Shown: positions 35,701 to 43,955 of the stretch, one piece after another
How the letters are laid out: every line of letters starts with the position of its first letter
Position numbering within the stretch: the first letter of the stretch is position 1
Assembly: GCF_007993045.1 (NCBI RefSeq)
Contig: NZ_VOOR01000004.1
Coordinates: forward strand, 124,001-188,000
Direction: 5' to 3'
Length of the DNA stretch: 64,000 bases
Source of the DNA: Phaeodactylibacter luteus
Lineage (GTDB): Bacteria; Bacteroidota; Bacteroidia; Chitinophagales; Saprospiraceae
Translations under genes and position numbers: made by a program
Notes under the pieces: model-generated
Seen by the model: the letters and a program-made list of their open reading frames with translations, nothing else
The model's database searches: none
Told to the model about the DNA's origin: nothing

Positions 35701-36103
35701 CATCCTGCACTTCTACCACAATGGCCGGAAAATCACAGATGATATGCTCAGGCGGGGCGTCAAAATCCCGAGAGGGGCCACCCTGGAGTTTGTCATAACC
35801 GAGCGCATTACCAATGAGGTGCCCCTGCCCAACCTGATCTGCAAGCGCTATGACGAGGCCATATTCCTCATCAGCAGCAGCAACCTTGTCCTGGGAGAAA
35901 CCATTGGCGCTGCAGGGCTGGAAAGCCAGGCTTTTGTCTACGAGCAAGACCCAGGGTTTGAGCCTGGGCAGATGATCGCCAAAGGCACCAGAATTGATTT
36001 GTACCTCATGCCCAGCCGGCCTTCCGGATGTCCGGATGAAGCCCCCTCCGTACCAGAAGATGATAACCCCCTGAATGAGGATGGGGAGGAAGATTTCGAT
36101 TAG
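32702..36103 (+). CDS. Fusion: two Ddl-like ATP-grasp units, membrane segment, three PASTA domains
   Basis: 1133 residues. Residues 1-400 resemble D-Ala-D-Ala ligase: MKIGIITGAPQHLSGQTARS, FAWLVLPGPIGEDGSLQ, GVPYNGLSPKACRYTIDR. The key ligase motifs are degraded (NIRPGFNRGATG for the ATP loop, no proper Glu-x-Asn-Thr). A second, weaker ligase-like unit spans about 400-785 (LVGKPAQGHRTQAVVPLPD; VIFTDINTCLPFL). A Pro/Lys/Glu linker and one membrane helix follow at about 861-881. Three PASTA repeats follow at about 890-955, 958-1035 and 1038-1107, then an acidic tail. Other Bacteroidota code Ddl and a PASTA protein as separate neighbouring genes. PASTA modules bind muropeptides or cell-wall enzymes. 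A cytoplasmic pseudo-ligase joined to periplasmic PASTA suggests a sensor or scaffold, not a catalyst. Confidence 0.75.
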   Translation: MKIGIITGAPQHLSGQTARSARALYALLDQQLFQPVIIRLSEAGNLWETDEYYLYGQARQQERPLSWPSLSDHIDFAWLVLPGPIGEDGSLQEQLQQAGVPYNGLSPKACRYTIDRSRFSELLPLVGALPPPTVKVQREEWAAGSPAQFFEKALAQLSSPLNIRPGFNRGATGQTQLHPQDGLEDFELAVNRAFSREILPVAEWADRSGYDRQEYADLLADAQDGLGLPLEVNFSGAAYTFHDAASLCQFLNDQAAQASTGQWFEIQHLSAQPSDEVLISTLPTGAAFSCLVFQSPEGGPVALPPMASGEHPLTQPGQLTAAAEGLFEALGLQGYAVFEGIEGSDGQPYWLSASSQPKHLAQLLGQATLAGYPPKDGLTALIAASLRARSQEIPGTQAILQSLQLQWAARPGRAEPSAILFSKEPLFEEGARQLWNALQALGGAPPLLLQKGQGGQWEAIHAGMLFTGAAAQPGNRPQHALASWTGRPPAAEPKGKMSLDALRGSRIWLQLTEEDALLAAAELEELGLPHSSSPASATEICTDRYHALQTLKRNGLNTARQLRIAQAQYHQAPADCLLRVESQLDYPLVGKPAQGHRTQAVVPLPDRAALEAYLALSFRPEGAEAQESRRQLRIPHSQAVPAVAQAVIEQMVLPKGAVWAGYLSATLLGAGGERYGRRFEWLSMKVRPLAATVLPPEEKYPTAAQSPAPTKAFPSALQAQLMPVLEKGARILNLGGLAEIEAWVLQYEDGSQNVIFTDINTCLPFLAGAPYLCPEQPLQLTVGKIAQLLWPEEAAAPPLQPEKPTAAPSKKTAMNEPQMPPRAEHPKPHEARNRAEELKAKARVYAQETWAFLKSPIFLKNMGGILLMLAGSFLLIKWSLRWHTHHGESIQIPDFIGMDMEDALLKAEKQNFKLIAIDSFFDSSQRPNSIFQQEPRPNQRAKEGRTIYVSKYRSQADSVLLPTLLDAGYSYLQYRTKAERLDISTSIKERVFDNKQEENSILHFYHNGRKITDDMLRRGVKIPRGATLEFVITERITNEVPLPNLICKRYDEAIFLISSSNLVLGETIGAAGLESQAFVYEQDPGFEPGQMIAKGTRIDLYLMPSRPSGCPDEAPSVPEDDNPLNEDGEEDFD

Positions 36104-36146
36104 TTTCAACTTATAATTTCAACCGCCAAAGTAGACCACATTACGC

Positions 36147-36671
36147 ATGAAAAAAAGTTATTTGTTCTTGGCCCTTATGACACTTGTGGCCATGTCTTGC
36201 ACAAGCGAGCAAGAGCGCATGTACACCGAACTGAAGCAGACTTACGACGAAGCCCGCAAGGGTATGGAGTACTATCAGAGCAGCTACGATCAGCTGCAGG
36301 GGGAGTACGATAGCCTCCGGGAAAAGTACGATGGCCAGCCCAATAAAATAGGTAAGGACTCCCTCCACACCCAGCTAAGGCAACAGCACAATATGGTATT
36401 GGAAGCCCATGCCGACTTTTTCCGCCGGAGGGACGCCAAAATCAGCCAGCACGACGACCTGCTCCAACGGTTTGGGGTGGAAAGCTACGGGCTGGAAGAC
36501 CGCATCAAGGACCTTGAGGGCATGATAGCCGACCTAGAGCAGATCAAGTCGGAGTACGAGGCTCGTAATATCGAGCAGAACCAGCTCATCGAAGAGCAGC
36601 AGGGCATGCTGCGCACCATCAACACACAGCCGGGGCAGGCGCCATCCCAAGCCCGCCCGGCAATGAACTAA
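36147..36671 (+). CDS. Coiled-coil lipoprotein, unknown function
   Basis: 174 residues. The lipoprotein leader ends in the lipobox VAMSC at about residue 18. Almost all of the mature part is a charged heptad-rich coiled coil (RMYTELKQTYDEARKGMEYY; YGLEDRIKDLEGMIADLEQI). No enzyme motif. The gene starts 43 bp after the Ddl-PASTA fusion and ends 9 bp before the LolC/FtsX-type permease gene, so the three likely form an operon. A periplasmic spacer or adaptor working with the permease is possible, but nothing specific identifies it. Confidence 0.7.
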   Translation: MKKSYLFLALMTLVAMSCTSEQERMYTELKQTYDEARKGMEYYQSSYDQLQGEYDSLREKYDGQPNKIGKDSLHTQLRQQHNMVLEAHADFFRRRDAKISQHDDLLQRFGVESYGLEDRIKDLEGMIADLEQIKSEYEARNIEQNQLIEEQQGMLRTINTQPGQAPSQARPAMN

Positions 36672-36680
36672 AACGCTGAC

Positions 36681-37913
36681 ATGACATTTTCCCTGCGCAT
36701 AGCCCGCCGTTACCTTTTCGCCCGCAAATCCACAAACGCGATCAACATCATCACGGGGATTTCAGTCTTAGGCATTGCGGTGGGCTCTGCGGCCCTTATC
36801 CTGGTACTGTCGGTCTTCAATGGATTTGAAGACCTGATTGCCACCATGTACAGCAATTTCAACCCGGACATTAAAGTCACGCCAGCCAAGGGCAAAACAT
36901 TTGACGCAGACTCGACCCTCCTGCTGAAGCTTGAGCAGGTGGAAGGGGTAGCCGCCGTAGCCCGTTCGCTGCAAGAGGTCGCCTTTTTTGAGTACAAGGA
37001 CAACCAAGACTTCGGGACCCTGAAAGGCATTAGCGACAACTTCAGCCAAGTAGTGGGCATTGACTCCACCGTAAGGGAAGGGCGCTACCTATTGCGCGAC
37101 GGGCAGCGCGAGCTGGCTATCCTTGGCCTTGGCATGCGCGATAAGCTGGGGGTCAATGTAGGCGACCCCTTCACCGAGCTAGGCGTTTATACCCCTAGGA
37201 GAGGGCAGAGCCCCGGGCTGTTCGGCCGTCAGCTGCAGCCTTTCCGGAGGCGGTACATTTACCCTGGCGGGACTTTCGTCATACAGCACGAGTTCAATAA
37301 TGAGTATGTACTGGCTCCGCTTTCTTTTGCCCGTGAGCTGCTGGAAGCCGGGCCAGATGAAGTCAGTGCACTGGAAATCCGCCTGCAGCCCGGGGTGGCC
37401 ACACCGGCCGCTATCGAGCGGTTGGAGGCTGTGCTCGGCCCCGGCTACACCGTGCGCGACCGGTTTGCCCAAGAAGCAGCTTTCCTGCGCCTGATGCAGG
37501 TAGAGAAATGGCTGAGCTACGCCATTGCCAGCTTGATGTTGCTGCTTGTCTCTTTCAATATGATCGGGGCGCTATGGATGATCGTGCTCGAAAAACAGCC
37601 CGATATTGCCATCCTGAAATCTATGGGCGCCCTCAACACAACGGTCCGCAACATCTTCCTCAACGAGGGCCTTTTGCTGAGCATAGTAGGCCTTTTCCTG
37701 GGGCTTATCCTGGCCCTGCTGCTCTATGCAGCCCAAAAGACCATCGGCATCATTACTGTGCCCGGCAACTTTATAGTAGAAGCTTACCCCATCAGTCTGC
37801 GGGCGGTAGATTTCCTCATTGTGTCTGTCACGGTAGTCATCATTGGCTTGCTGGCTTCCCTGCCCCCGGCCCTGCGCGCCATGCGGGTTTCCGCCCTTAT
37901 CCGGGAGGATTGA
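36681..37913 (+). CDS. ABC transporter permease, FtsX/LolC-LolE type
   Basis: 410-residue inner-membrane protein. N-terminal MTFSLRIARRYLFARKSTNA and NIITGISVLGIAVGSAALIL begin the first membrane helix. A periplasmic domain of about 220 residues follows, then three helices at the C-terminus (ASLMLLLVSFNMIGALWMIV; LKSMGALNTTVRNIFLNEGL). This four-helix MacB/FtsX layout with the K-S-M-G-A motif is typical of LolC/LolE and of the Bacteroidota homologues thought to release lipoproteins. No ATPase gene is adjacent, which is also usual for this group. It follows a lipoprotein gene by 9 bp. Confidence 0.85.
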   Translation: MTFSLRIARRYLFARKSTNAINIITGISVLGIAVGSAALILVLSVFNGFEDLIATMYSNFNPDIKVTPAKGKTFDADSTLLLKLEQVEGVAAVARSLQEVAFFEYKDNQDFGTLKGISDNFSQVVGIDSTVREGRYLLRDGQRELAILGLGMRDKLGVNVGDPFTELGVYTPRRGQSPGLFGRQLQPFRRRYIYPGGTFVIQHEFNNEYVLAPLSFARELLEAGPDEVSALEIRLQPGVATPAAIERLEAVLGPGYTVRDRFAQEAAFLRLMQVEKWLSYAIASLMLLLVSFNMIGALWMIVLEKQPDIAILKSMGALNTTVRNIFLNEGLLLSIVGLFLGLILALLLYAAQKTIGIITVPGNFIVEAYPISLRAVDFLIVSVTVVIIGLLASLPPALRAMRVSALIRED

Positions 37914-38055
37914 CCTGATGTCCGGCTAATATTTGCGCAAATAATGCCCTTTGCACTGCAGTAACCTGTTTTTTGCAGCTAAGTTTCCTCTTCAGGGCTT
38001 ATCTTGCTCTTTGACAAGCCTTTGGCCAGTGGCCTAGCGTAAAAAACAATCAACT

Positions 38056-40443
38056 ATGCGCAGTTTTCTACTTCCCTTGTTATGCTCCTTTGCCCTCACC
38101 TCCCTATTTGCACAAGACATTTACCACCGAGTACGGGTAGACTTAAGCCAGCACTCCCTACAGGAGCTCGCCCGGCTCGGGCTGGAAACGGACCACGGGC
38201 ACTACGTAGCCGGGGCCTACTTCGTCAATGACTTCTCTGAAGCAGAAGTGCAGCTGATAGACGAGGCCGGCCTGCCTTACCGGATTGCCATACCGGATGT
38301 AGCCCAATGGTATGCCAGCCAGCCTGAAGCGTTGGAAACGCGCAACGGCTGCAGCCCGGAAGACGGGAGCCTGTTCCCATACGAGACGCCAGAAAATTAT
38401 GTACCGGGCAGCATGGGCGGCTATTTTACATATGCAGAAATGCTGTCAGAGCTCGGCCGTATGGCCGAGCTGTTCCCCCACCTCATCAGCCCGGTTGCCC
38501 CTATCGATACCTTCCTTTCTCACGAAGGGCGCCCCATTTATTGGCTCCGGCTTTCTGACAATCCAAACATGGAAGAGCCCGGTGAGCCGAAGGTCCTCTA
38601 CACTGCGCTCCACCATGCGCGGGAGCCCAATAGCCTTTCCCAGATGATCTTCCAGCTCTGGTATATGCTGGAGCACTATGAAACAGACCCGGAAATCCGC
38701 TACCTCATCGATCATACCGACCTCTACTTTATCCCTTGCATCAACCCGGACGGCTACCTGTTCAACGAACAGACCAACCCCAATGGCGGCGGCCTTTGGC
38801 GAAAAAACCGGCGCATCATTGACGGCTTCCCCTCTGGGGTAGACCTGAACCGCAACTATGGCTTTGAATGGGGCTTTGACAACAATGGCTCTTCCCCCAG
38901 CCCCAATAGCCAGGTATACCGGGGGCCAGCCCCTTTCTCTGAGCCCGAGACTCAGGCGGTAAAGGCTTTTTGTGAACGCCATGACTTTAAAATCATACTC
39001 AACTACCACTCCTTTGGCAACCTGCTCATCCACCCTTGGGGTTATAACGACACCCCAACGTTGGAGGACGAGCTGTTCAAAGGCATGGGCAGCATCATGA
39101 ACCGGCAGAACAGCTTCCTGCTTGGTACAGGCACAGAAACGGTAGGCTATGTGGTCAATGGAGGCAGCGACGACTGGATGTATGGGGATACCGAAAACCG
39201 CGAGAAAGCCTACTCTTATACCCCGGAGGTCGGCCCAGAGAGCTTTGGGTTTTGGCCCCCCGAAAGCGCGATCGACGAGCTCAACAAATCGTGCCTCTGG
39301 CAAAACCTCGCCACCGCCCATCTTGTCCACTACTTCATTGATGTAAAAGAGGAAAGCCCGGAAATCCTGCCCGCACAGAGCGGCTTACTGACCCTCCACT
39401 TGCAGCGTTTTGGGCTAGGCGAAGGCAGTGCCATGCTCAGCGTAACCTCAGCAAGCCCGGGCTTGGAAGTGGATGCCCCGGCCATCAACTTAGACCTTGA
39501 GCTCTTAGCATCTCTCGACTATGAGTTCGCCTGGCAGTTCACCCCCGGAGAAGGGCTGGTGCAGGATGCCCGCTTCGCTATTGCCATTGATTATGGCGAC
39601 TATGTCTACCGGGATACCCTTGATAAAAAGTACATCCACGGGACCGAAACGGTAATTTTTCAAGACCCGGTCAATTCCAGCTCCAACAACTGGCAGGTTA
39701 CTAGCGGATGGGGCATCACCTCCGAGGATTTTGTCTCCCCTCCAACTGCTTTCACAGACAGCCCGGGCGGCAATTACCCCTCTAATGCCTTCAGTATAAT
39801 GACCTTGTCCAACCCGGTCAACCTCTCCGGAGTAGAAGGGGAGCGCCTGCTGCTGCGCTTCTATGCCAAATGGGCCATTGAGCAGGGCTACGACTACGCA
39901 CAAGTGCAGGCTTCCACTGACGGCAACAACTGGACTGCCCTTTGCGGGAAATATACCGTGCCGGGAAACGGAGGCTTTCAGCCATTGGAGCAGGTGTATG
40001 AAGGCATACAGGAAGATTGGGTACAGGAAGAGATTGACCTGACGGGCTACCTGGGCGCTGAAGCCCTGCAAATCCGCTTCCTGCTCCGCGCCGACAATTT
40101 CATTGAGCTCGATGGCTACTATTTTGATGATTTTGAGCTTATCGCCCAGGAAGCGGCCCCTGCCGTTGGCGTACAAAACGCAGCCCCTGCTGCAGTATTG
40201 AGCCTTCAGACCTTCCCCAACCCCTTTGAGCATACCCTTTCTATCATCGCAAACGGGCCTACAGGCGAAGGGCAGCTGATGGTCTTCAACAGCTTGGGCG
40301 AGCAGGTGTACGCCCAAAAATGGGCTGAAGGCCAGCAAAAGGCCATTTTATCTACCGCAGACTGGCCATCCGGTATATTCTATGCCTTGTTACAACGCCC
40401 TGACGGGCAGCTGTTGGCTGTTGCCAAAACAGTGAAACAATAA
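38056..40443 (+). CDS. Secreted M14 zinc carboxypeptidase with T9SS sorting domain
   Basis: 795 residues with a signal peptide at about 1-19. The peptidase M14 domain covers about 115-430. Zinc ligands are His187 and Glu190 in HHAREPN and His318 in LNYHSFG; the catalytic Glu391 lies in TPEVGPESF. Substrate-binding segments such as FIPCINPDGY and SGVDLNRNYGFEW are typical. Beta-sandwich modules follow, and the last 80 residues (TFPNPFEHTLSII to WPSGIFYALLQ) form a type A T9SS sorting domain. The enzyme removes C-terminal residues from peptides outside the cell, complementing the metalloprotease at 26473. Its TAA stop coincides with the TAA duplication of the MITE-C inserted at 40444. Confidence 0.93.
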   Translation: MRSFLLPLLCSFALTSLFAQDIYHRVRVDLSQHSLQELARLGLETDHGHYVAGAYFVNDFSEAEVQLIDEAGLPYRIAIPDVAQWYASQPEALETRNGCSPEDGSLFPYETPENYVPGSMGGYFTYAEMLSELGRMAELFPHLISPVAPIDTFLSHEGRPIYWLRLSDNPNMEEPGEPKVLYTALHHAREPNSLSQMIFQLWYMLEHYETDPEIRYLIDHTDLYFIPCINPDGYLFNEQTNPNGGGLWRKNRRIIDGFPSGVDLNRNYGFEWGFDNNGSSPSPNSQVYRGPAPFSEPETQAVKAFCERHDFKIILNYHSFGNLLIHPWGYNDTPTLEDELFKGMGSIMNRQNSFLLGTGTETVGYVVNGGSDDWMYGDTENREKAYSYTPEVGPESFGFWPPESAIDELNKSCLWQNLATAHLVHYFIDVKEESPEILPAQSGLLTLHLQRFGLGEGSAMLSVTSASPGLEVDAPAINLDLELLASLDYEFAWQFTPGEGLVQDARFAIAIDYGDYVYRDTLDKKYIHGTETVIFQDPVNSSSNNWQVTSGWGITSEDFVSPPTAFTDSPGGNYPSNAFSIMTLSNPVNLSGVEGERLLLRFYAKWAIEQGYDYAQVQASTDGNNWTALCGKYTVPGNGGFQPLEQVYEGIQEDWVQEEIDLTGYLGAEALQIRFLLRADNFIELDGYYFDDFELIAQEAAPAVGVQNAAPAAVLSLQTFPNPFEHTLSIIANGPTGEGQLMVFNSLGEQVYAQKWAEGQQKAILSTADWPSGIFYALLQRPDGQLLAVAKTVKQ

Positions 40444-40651
40444 GAGCGTGTTGGGACTTTGGTCTTCTAGTCGAGAACTAGTGCCTCAAGCCACTAGCAA
40501 TTTTTTGATTAGACGAGGCCCGAAAACCGGAGCTTAGCCAAGTCCCGCTTTTTATGCACAAAAGCGGGAAGGATTTTCGGAGCGAAGTATAGGCAAAAAA
40601 GTGTCCCGCTGCCTAGCGGGACAGACCGATTACTAAAGTCCCGACACGCTC
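40444..40651 (+). mobile_element. MITE-C copy 1, complete, TAA target duplication
   Basis: 208-bp element with ends GAGCGTGTTGGGACTTT and AAAGTCCCGACACGCTC, inverted with one mismatch. It is flanked by TAA at 40441-40443 and 40652-40654. The left TAA is the stop codon of the carboxypeptidase gene. An internal 20-bp palindrome starting CTAGTGG and ending CACTAG marks the place where copy 3 carries a whole MITE-B. Confidence 0.85.
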
Positions 40652-40770
40652 TAAGAAGCAGGCCAGCAAGTTAGGCCATCAGGAGGAGAGGTTTTGTGTA
40701 TAATTTCCTAATCTTTGGGGCGAATTTCCGAGTCGCTGACTTGGGTTTTATGCAACAACGAACACCGATT

Positions 40771-42723
40771 ATGTCTACGCAAAAGCTTATTACCCTCATT
40801 TTATCCTTGTTTGCCGGCAGCTGCCTGCATGCACAGGGGCAGCCGCAAACACTAGAAGAGGTTACGGTCACTGCAACCCGTATACCGATGGAAGCGTACA
40901 AGACTGGGCGGAGCATCACCATCATCACCGCCGAGCGCCTGCGGGCCATGCCGGTCAGCACGGTAGATGAAATGCTGCGCTACGTGGCCGGCGTCAACCT
41001 CAATATGCGGGGCCCATTCGGCGTGCAGACCGACATTGGCATACGGGGGAGCACCTTTTCGCAAGTGCTCGTCATGGTCGATAATGTGCGCCTGAACGAT
41101 CCGCTGACCGCCCACTTCAACAACAACATCCCGGTGGCCATGTCCGAGATCGCACAGATAGAAGTCGTGCGCGGCCCCGCCGCCTCTTCCTATGGCAGCG
41201 ATGCCGTTGGCGGCCTGATCCATATCAAAACCAAGACCTACCTCGGGCTGCAAGGCCAGGAAGGGCTAGAGCTGGCAGGAGAGCTCTCCGCCGGTCAGCA
41301 CCAACTGCAGTCGGCCGATGTGGGGGCGGTGCTGCGCAGCGGCAAATGGCAGTTTTCCTCTTCTTTGAAGTCGAATATCTCAGATGGGGAGACATTGCCG
41401 AACCCCAACTTCGCGGCCGGCACGGCTACCGATAGCCTTTATCAAAATTATTTTGATATCCGCACCTATTCGGCTTCGGTAGGGTACAAAGCCAACGAAG
41501 ACCTCCGGTTTTATGTGCGCGGCAGCGCAGATTACCGGGACTTCGCAGCCAAGTATTTTTACACCCAAAGCACCTTTGACGAGTCCATAGAGCAGATCGA
41601 TCAGCTATGGACACAGGGGGCGGTGCAGTATACACCGGGCAAGCATCATCTAGAGCTTACTGCAGGCTATAAAGTGACAGACGATGTATTTGCTTTCAAC
41701 CCTGCCTTTGCCCCCAATGAGCACCGGACTTGGCAGACTTTCCTCAACTTGAACGACCGCCTGCCTGTGGGCGAGCGCAGCGAGGTGGCTTTTGGGGTTC
41801 AGCACCTGCAACAGCGGATACGGAGCACCGACCGGGGCAACCACAGCCACTACTCCACAGGGCTTTACGGGGTTTTCTCCCATGATTTCAGCTCCAACTG
41901 GCACGCCAATGCCAGCCTACGGCTGGAAAATGATGCCAACTTTGGGCTTGAGCTCCTCCCTCAGGCATCGGTCAGCTACAAAGCGGGCAACTACCTGCTC
42001 AGGGCAGCTTATGGCCGGGCCGTACGGGCTGCCGATTTCACGGAGCGCTTTGTGTCTTCTCAGATCCCCAACCTGGCTCCTGGCCGCAACATCGGCAACC
42101 CCGATCTGCAAGCAGAGCGGTCAGACTCTTGGGAGGTCGGCAGCTCTTTCTACCTGCCTGGCCAGCTTACACTCAGCGCAGCCACTTTCTACCGGCGCTC
42201 TACGAACTTGATCGACTTCTCCCTGCGCAATGCTGACGAAATCGGCAATGTCAATACTTTGCAGTCTGGGGCGGACTATTTCTACACCGACAACATCGCA
42301 GAAGCGGCAACTTTCGGGCTTGAGCTCACCTTGGAAAAGGCCTGGGCATTTAGCGAAAGCTGCAGCCTGAAGGCACAGCTGAACTATACCTGGCTGGAGA
42401 CTACCGCCCCCGGCGACGTGGTGTCCAAGTATATTGCCAACCACCCTAGCCACAATGCAGCCGCCAATGTGCAGCTGCAGCTCGGTTGGTTCAGCCTTTC
42501 GTCCTCTACCAACTTTATCGTTCGCCAAAGCGAGGTCACGGAGGCTATCAGCGGGCAGATCCCCAGTCAGTACTGGGTCAGCAACCTGAGGGCCAATGTG
42601 CGCGTTGCGCCTTCGCTCACCCTGTTCGGCCAAGCATTCAACATAGGCAATACGCAATACCAGGAAGTACTAGGGGCGCGGCTGCCTGGCCGTTGGCTCT
42701 GCGCTGGCATCCGCTGGCAGTAA
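40771..42723 (+). CDS. TonB-dependent receptor (BtuB/CirA-like)
   Basis: 650 residues from the ATG at 40771, which begins a signal peptide (MSTQKLITLILSLFAGSCLH). A TonB-box-like stretch TLEEVTVTATRIP precedes the plug domain. In the plug, AGVNLNMRGPFGVQTDIGIR and IEVVRGPAASSYGSDAVGGL are classic. The barrel ends with an aromatic-rich strand (GRWLCAGIRWQ). There is no carboxypeptidase-like N-terminal domain, so it belongs to the siderophore/cobalamin-type class. The ligand is unknown and no cobalamin riboswitch was recognised in the short upstream region. Upstream in-frame ATGs at 40696 and 40750 lack a leader sequence. Confidence 0.9.
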   Translation: MSTQKLITLILSLFAGSCLHAQGQPQTLEEVTVTATRIPMEAYKTGRSITIITAERLRAMPVSTVDEMLRYVAGVNLNMRGPFGVQTDIGIRGSTFSQVLVMVDNVRLNDPLTAHFNNNIPVAMSEIAQIEVVRGPAASSYGSDAVGGLIHIKTKTYLGLQGQEGLELAGELSAGQHQLQSADVGAVLRSGKWQFSSSLKSNISDGETLPNPNFAAGTATDSLYQNYFDIRTYSASVGYKANEDLRFYVRGSADYRDFAAKYFYTQSTFDESIEQIDQLWTQGAVQYTPGKHHLELTAGYKVTDDVFAFNPAFAPNEHRTWQTFLNLNDRLPVGERSEVAFGVQHLQQRIRSTDRGNHSHYSTGLYGVFSHDFSSNWHANASLRLENDANFGLELLPQASVSYKAGNYLLRAAYGRAVRAADFTERFVSSQIPNLAPGRNIGNPDLQAERSDSWEVGSSFYLPGQLTLSAATFYRRSTNLIDFSLRNADEIGNVNTLQSGADYFYTDNIAEAATFGLELTLEKAWAFSESCSLKAQLNYTWLETTAPGDVVSKYIANHPSHNAAANVQLQLGWFSLSSSTNFIVRQSEVTEAISGQIPSQYWVSNLRANVRVAPSLTLFGQAFNIGNTQYQEVLGARLPGRWLCAGIRWQ

Positions 42724-42731
42724 ACCGCACA

Positions 42732-42775
42732 GTGCCCGGGGGCTTAAAATACTTTGTCGTAAAGCTCCCGGGCAC
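42732..42775. terminator. Bidirectional terminator hairpin between receptor and bestrophin genes
   Basis: GTGCCCGGG with GCTT pairs with AAGC and CCCGGGCAC across an AT-rich loop, a stem of about 13 bp with one bulge per side. It begins 8 bp after the receptor stop and overlaps the last codons of the convergent bestrophin gene. Confidence 0.65.
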
Positions 42776-43667
42776 GGCTTTCCGGATGGCGCGCTTCCAG
42801 GATTTCAAAGATATTGCCCTTGATGGTATGGGCTATGTCCCCCGTCGGCAGGTCATTGCAGTCTAGCCCAAAAGGGTCTTCGATCTCTTCGCCGAGGAGC
42901 TCTACCCCCAGCAGGGCAAAAAAGATGAACATGGACAGCGGGATGCTCATCAGGTGGAACGTATTGACCAGCGCAAAAGGCAGGAGAAGGCCATAAGCTG
43001 TGATGAAAATCTTGAGGTAGACGGCGTAGGAGAATGGGATGGGCGTTTTCTTAATGCGCTCGCAAGCCCCTAGGATATCGAGCAGGCTTTGGTGCTGCGC
43101 CTTGATGTTGATGTAGTCCCCTTCATTGATGATGCCCTGCCGGTGTGCCTCCGCAAGGCGCTGGAAAATCAGCAGGGCGATGTGGTTAGGGATATGGGCC
43201 TTAGAAGCGAACACCTCCTTTTCTTCTTCTGTAAGGTAAATCAGGCTCTCCAGCTTCACCCCGCTCCGAAGGTGCTCCACCAATGCCAGGCAAAAGTTGG
43301 CTATGTGTTTGCCCATAAAGCGGCGCACCGCTTTGTCTTCTGCAGGGAACATGCTGTGTACATAGATGGCCATATTCCGGGTATTGTTGACCAAGGCGCC
43401 CCATTGTTTCCTAGCTTCCCACCACCGGTCATAGGCCGAATTGGTCCGGAACACCAGCAATATGCTCAGTATGACGCCCAAAAGGGAGAACACGGAAGTG
43501 TTGATGGTGATAAACTGGCCGAGCCCCAACAGCTCTACAGATAGGCAGACTACAGCTGCGTACAGCCCAATGACCCCCACACTGCGCATGATCCGCACCA
43601 TGGTCCAGCTCTTGGCCAAGTGGCGTACATCGCCAAACCAGTTGTCGTTTGTCTTATAATAAATCAT
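42744..43667 (-). CDS. Bestrophin family ion channel protein
   Basis: 307 residues. The N-terminal MIYYKTNDNWFGDVRHLAKS and the conserved FRTNSAYDRWWEARKQWGAL segment at about 72-91 are hallmarks of bacterial bestrophins (RFP-TM, PF01062). Four membrane segments are visible (VIGLYAAVVCLSVELLGLG; VFSLLGVILSILLVF; two around 205-250). The late EEIEDPFGLDCNDLP is the Ca/gate region equivalent. Bacterial homologues form pentameric channels for anions or monovalent cations. It is convergent with the TonB receptor and seems to stand alone. Confidence 0.9.
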   Translation of the reverse strand: MIYYKTNDNWFGDVRHLAKSWTMVRIMRSVGVIGLYAAVVCLSVELLGLGQFITINTSVFSLLGVILSILLVFRTNSAYDRWWEARKQWGALVNNTRNMAIYVHSMFPAEDKAVRRFMGKHIANFCLALVEHLRSGVKLESLIYLTEEEKEVFASKAHIPNHIALLIFQRLAEAHRQGIINEGDYINIKAQHQSLLDILGACERIKKTPIPFSYAVYLKIFITAYGLLLPFALVNTFHLMSIPLSMFIFFALLGVELLGEEIEDPFGLDCNDLPTGDIAHTIKGNIFEILEARHPESRARELYDKVF

Positions 43668-43762
43668 ACCATCAGATGTGTTTTCAGGTGAATGCAGTGG
43701 GTTGGCGGCCCAGCCTAAGCGCTTGCTCTCCTAAAAGGCGGGCAAGGGGCTGGCCGACTATA

Positions 43763-43854
43763 AGAGCGTGTTGGGATTTTCGGGGCGAAGTATAAGCGAA
43801 AAAGTGTCCCACTGTCTAGCGGGATAGCCCGATTACTAAAGCCCCAACATCTCT
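43763..43854 (+). mobile_element. MITE-C copy 2, short form, TAA target duplication
   Basis: 92-bp version lacking the internal palindromic region. It has left end GAGCGTGTTGGGATTTT and right end GCCCCAACATCTC, with TAA on both sides (43761-43763 region and 43854-43857 region). The CGAAGTATAAGCGAAAAAGTG core matches copies 1 and 3. Confidence 0.75.
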
Positions 43855-43955
43855 AAATATACGCAAAGCTTTTTTAGCCCGCCAAGTGAGGAATATAGCG
43901 GGCCATAGCAGGCCGATTGGCCCAGGCAGGCTGCTCCCCGGCAGTGCCAGCCAGC

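Noticed and set aside
40653-40770. Cobalamin riboswitch before the TonB receptor
   Set aside because: The gap is only about 120 bp and lacks recognisable conserved segments of that class.
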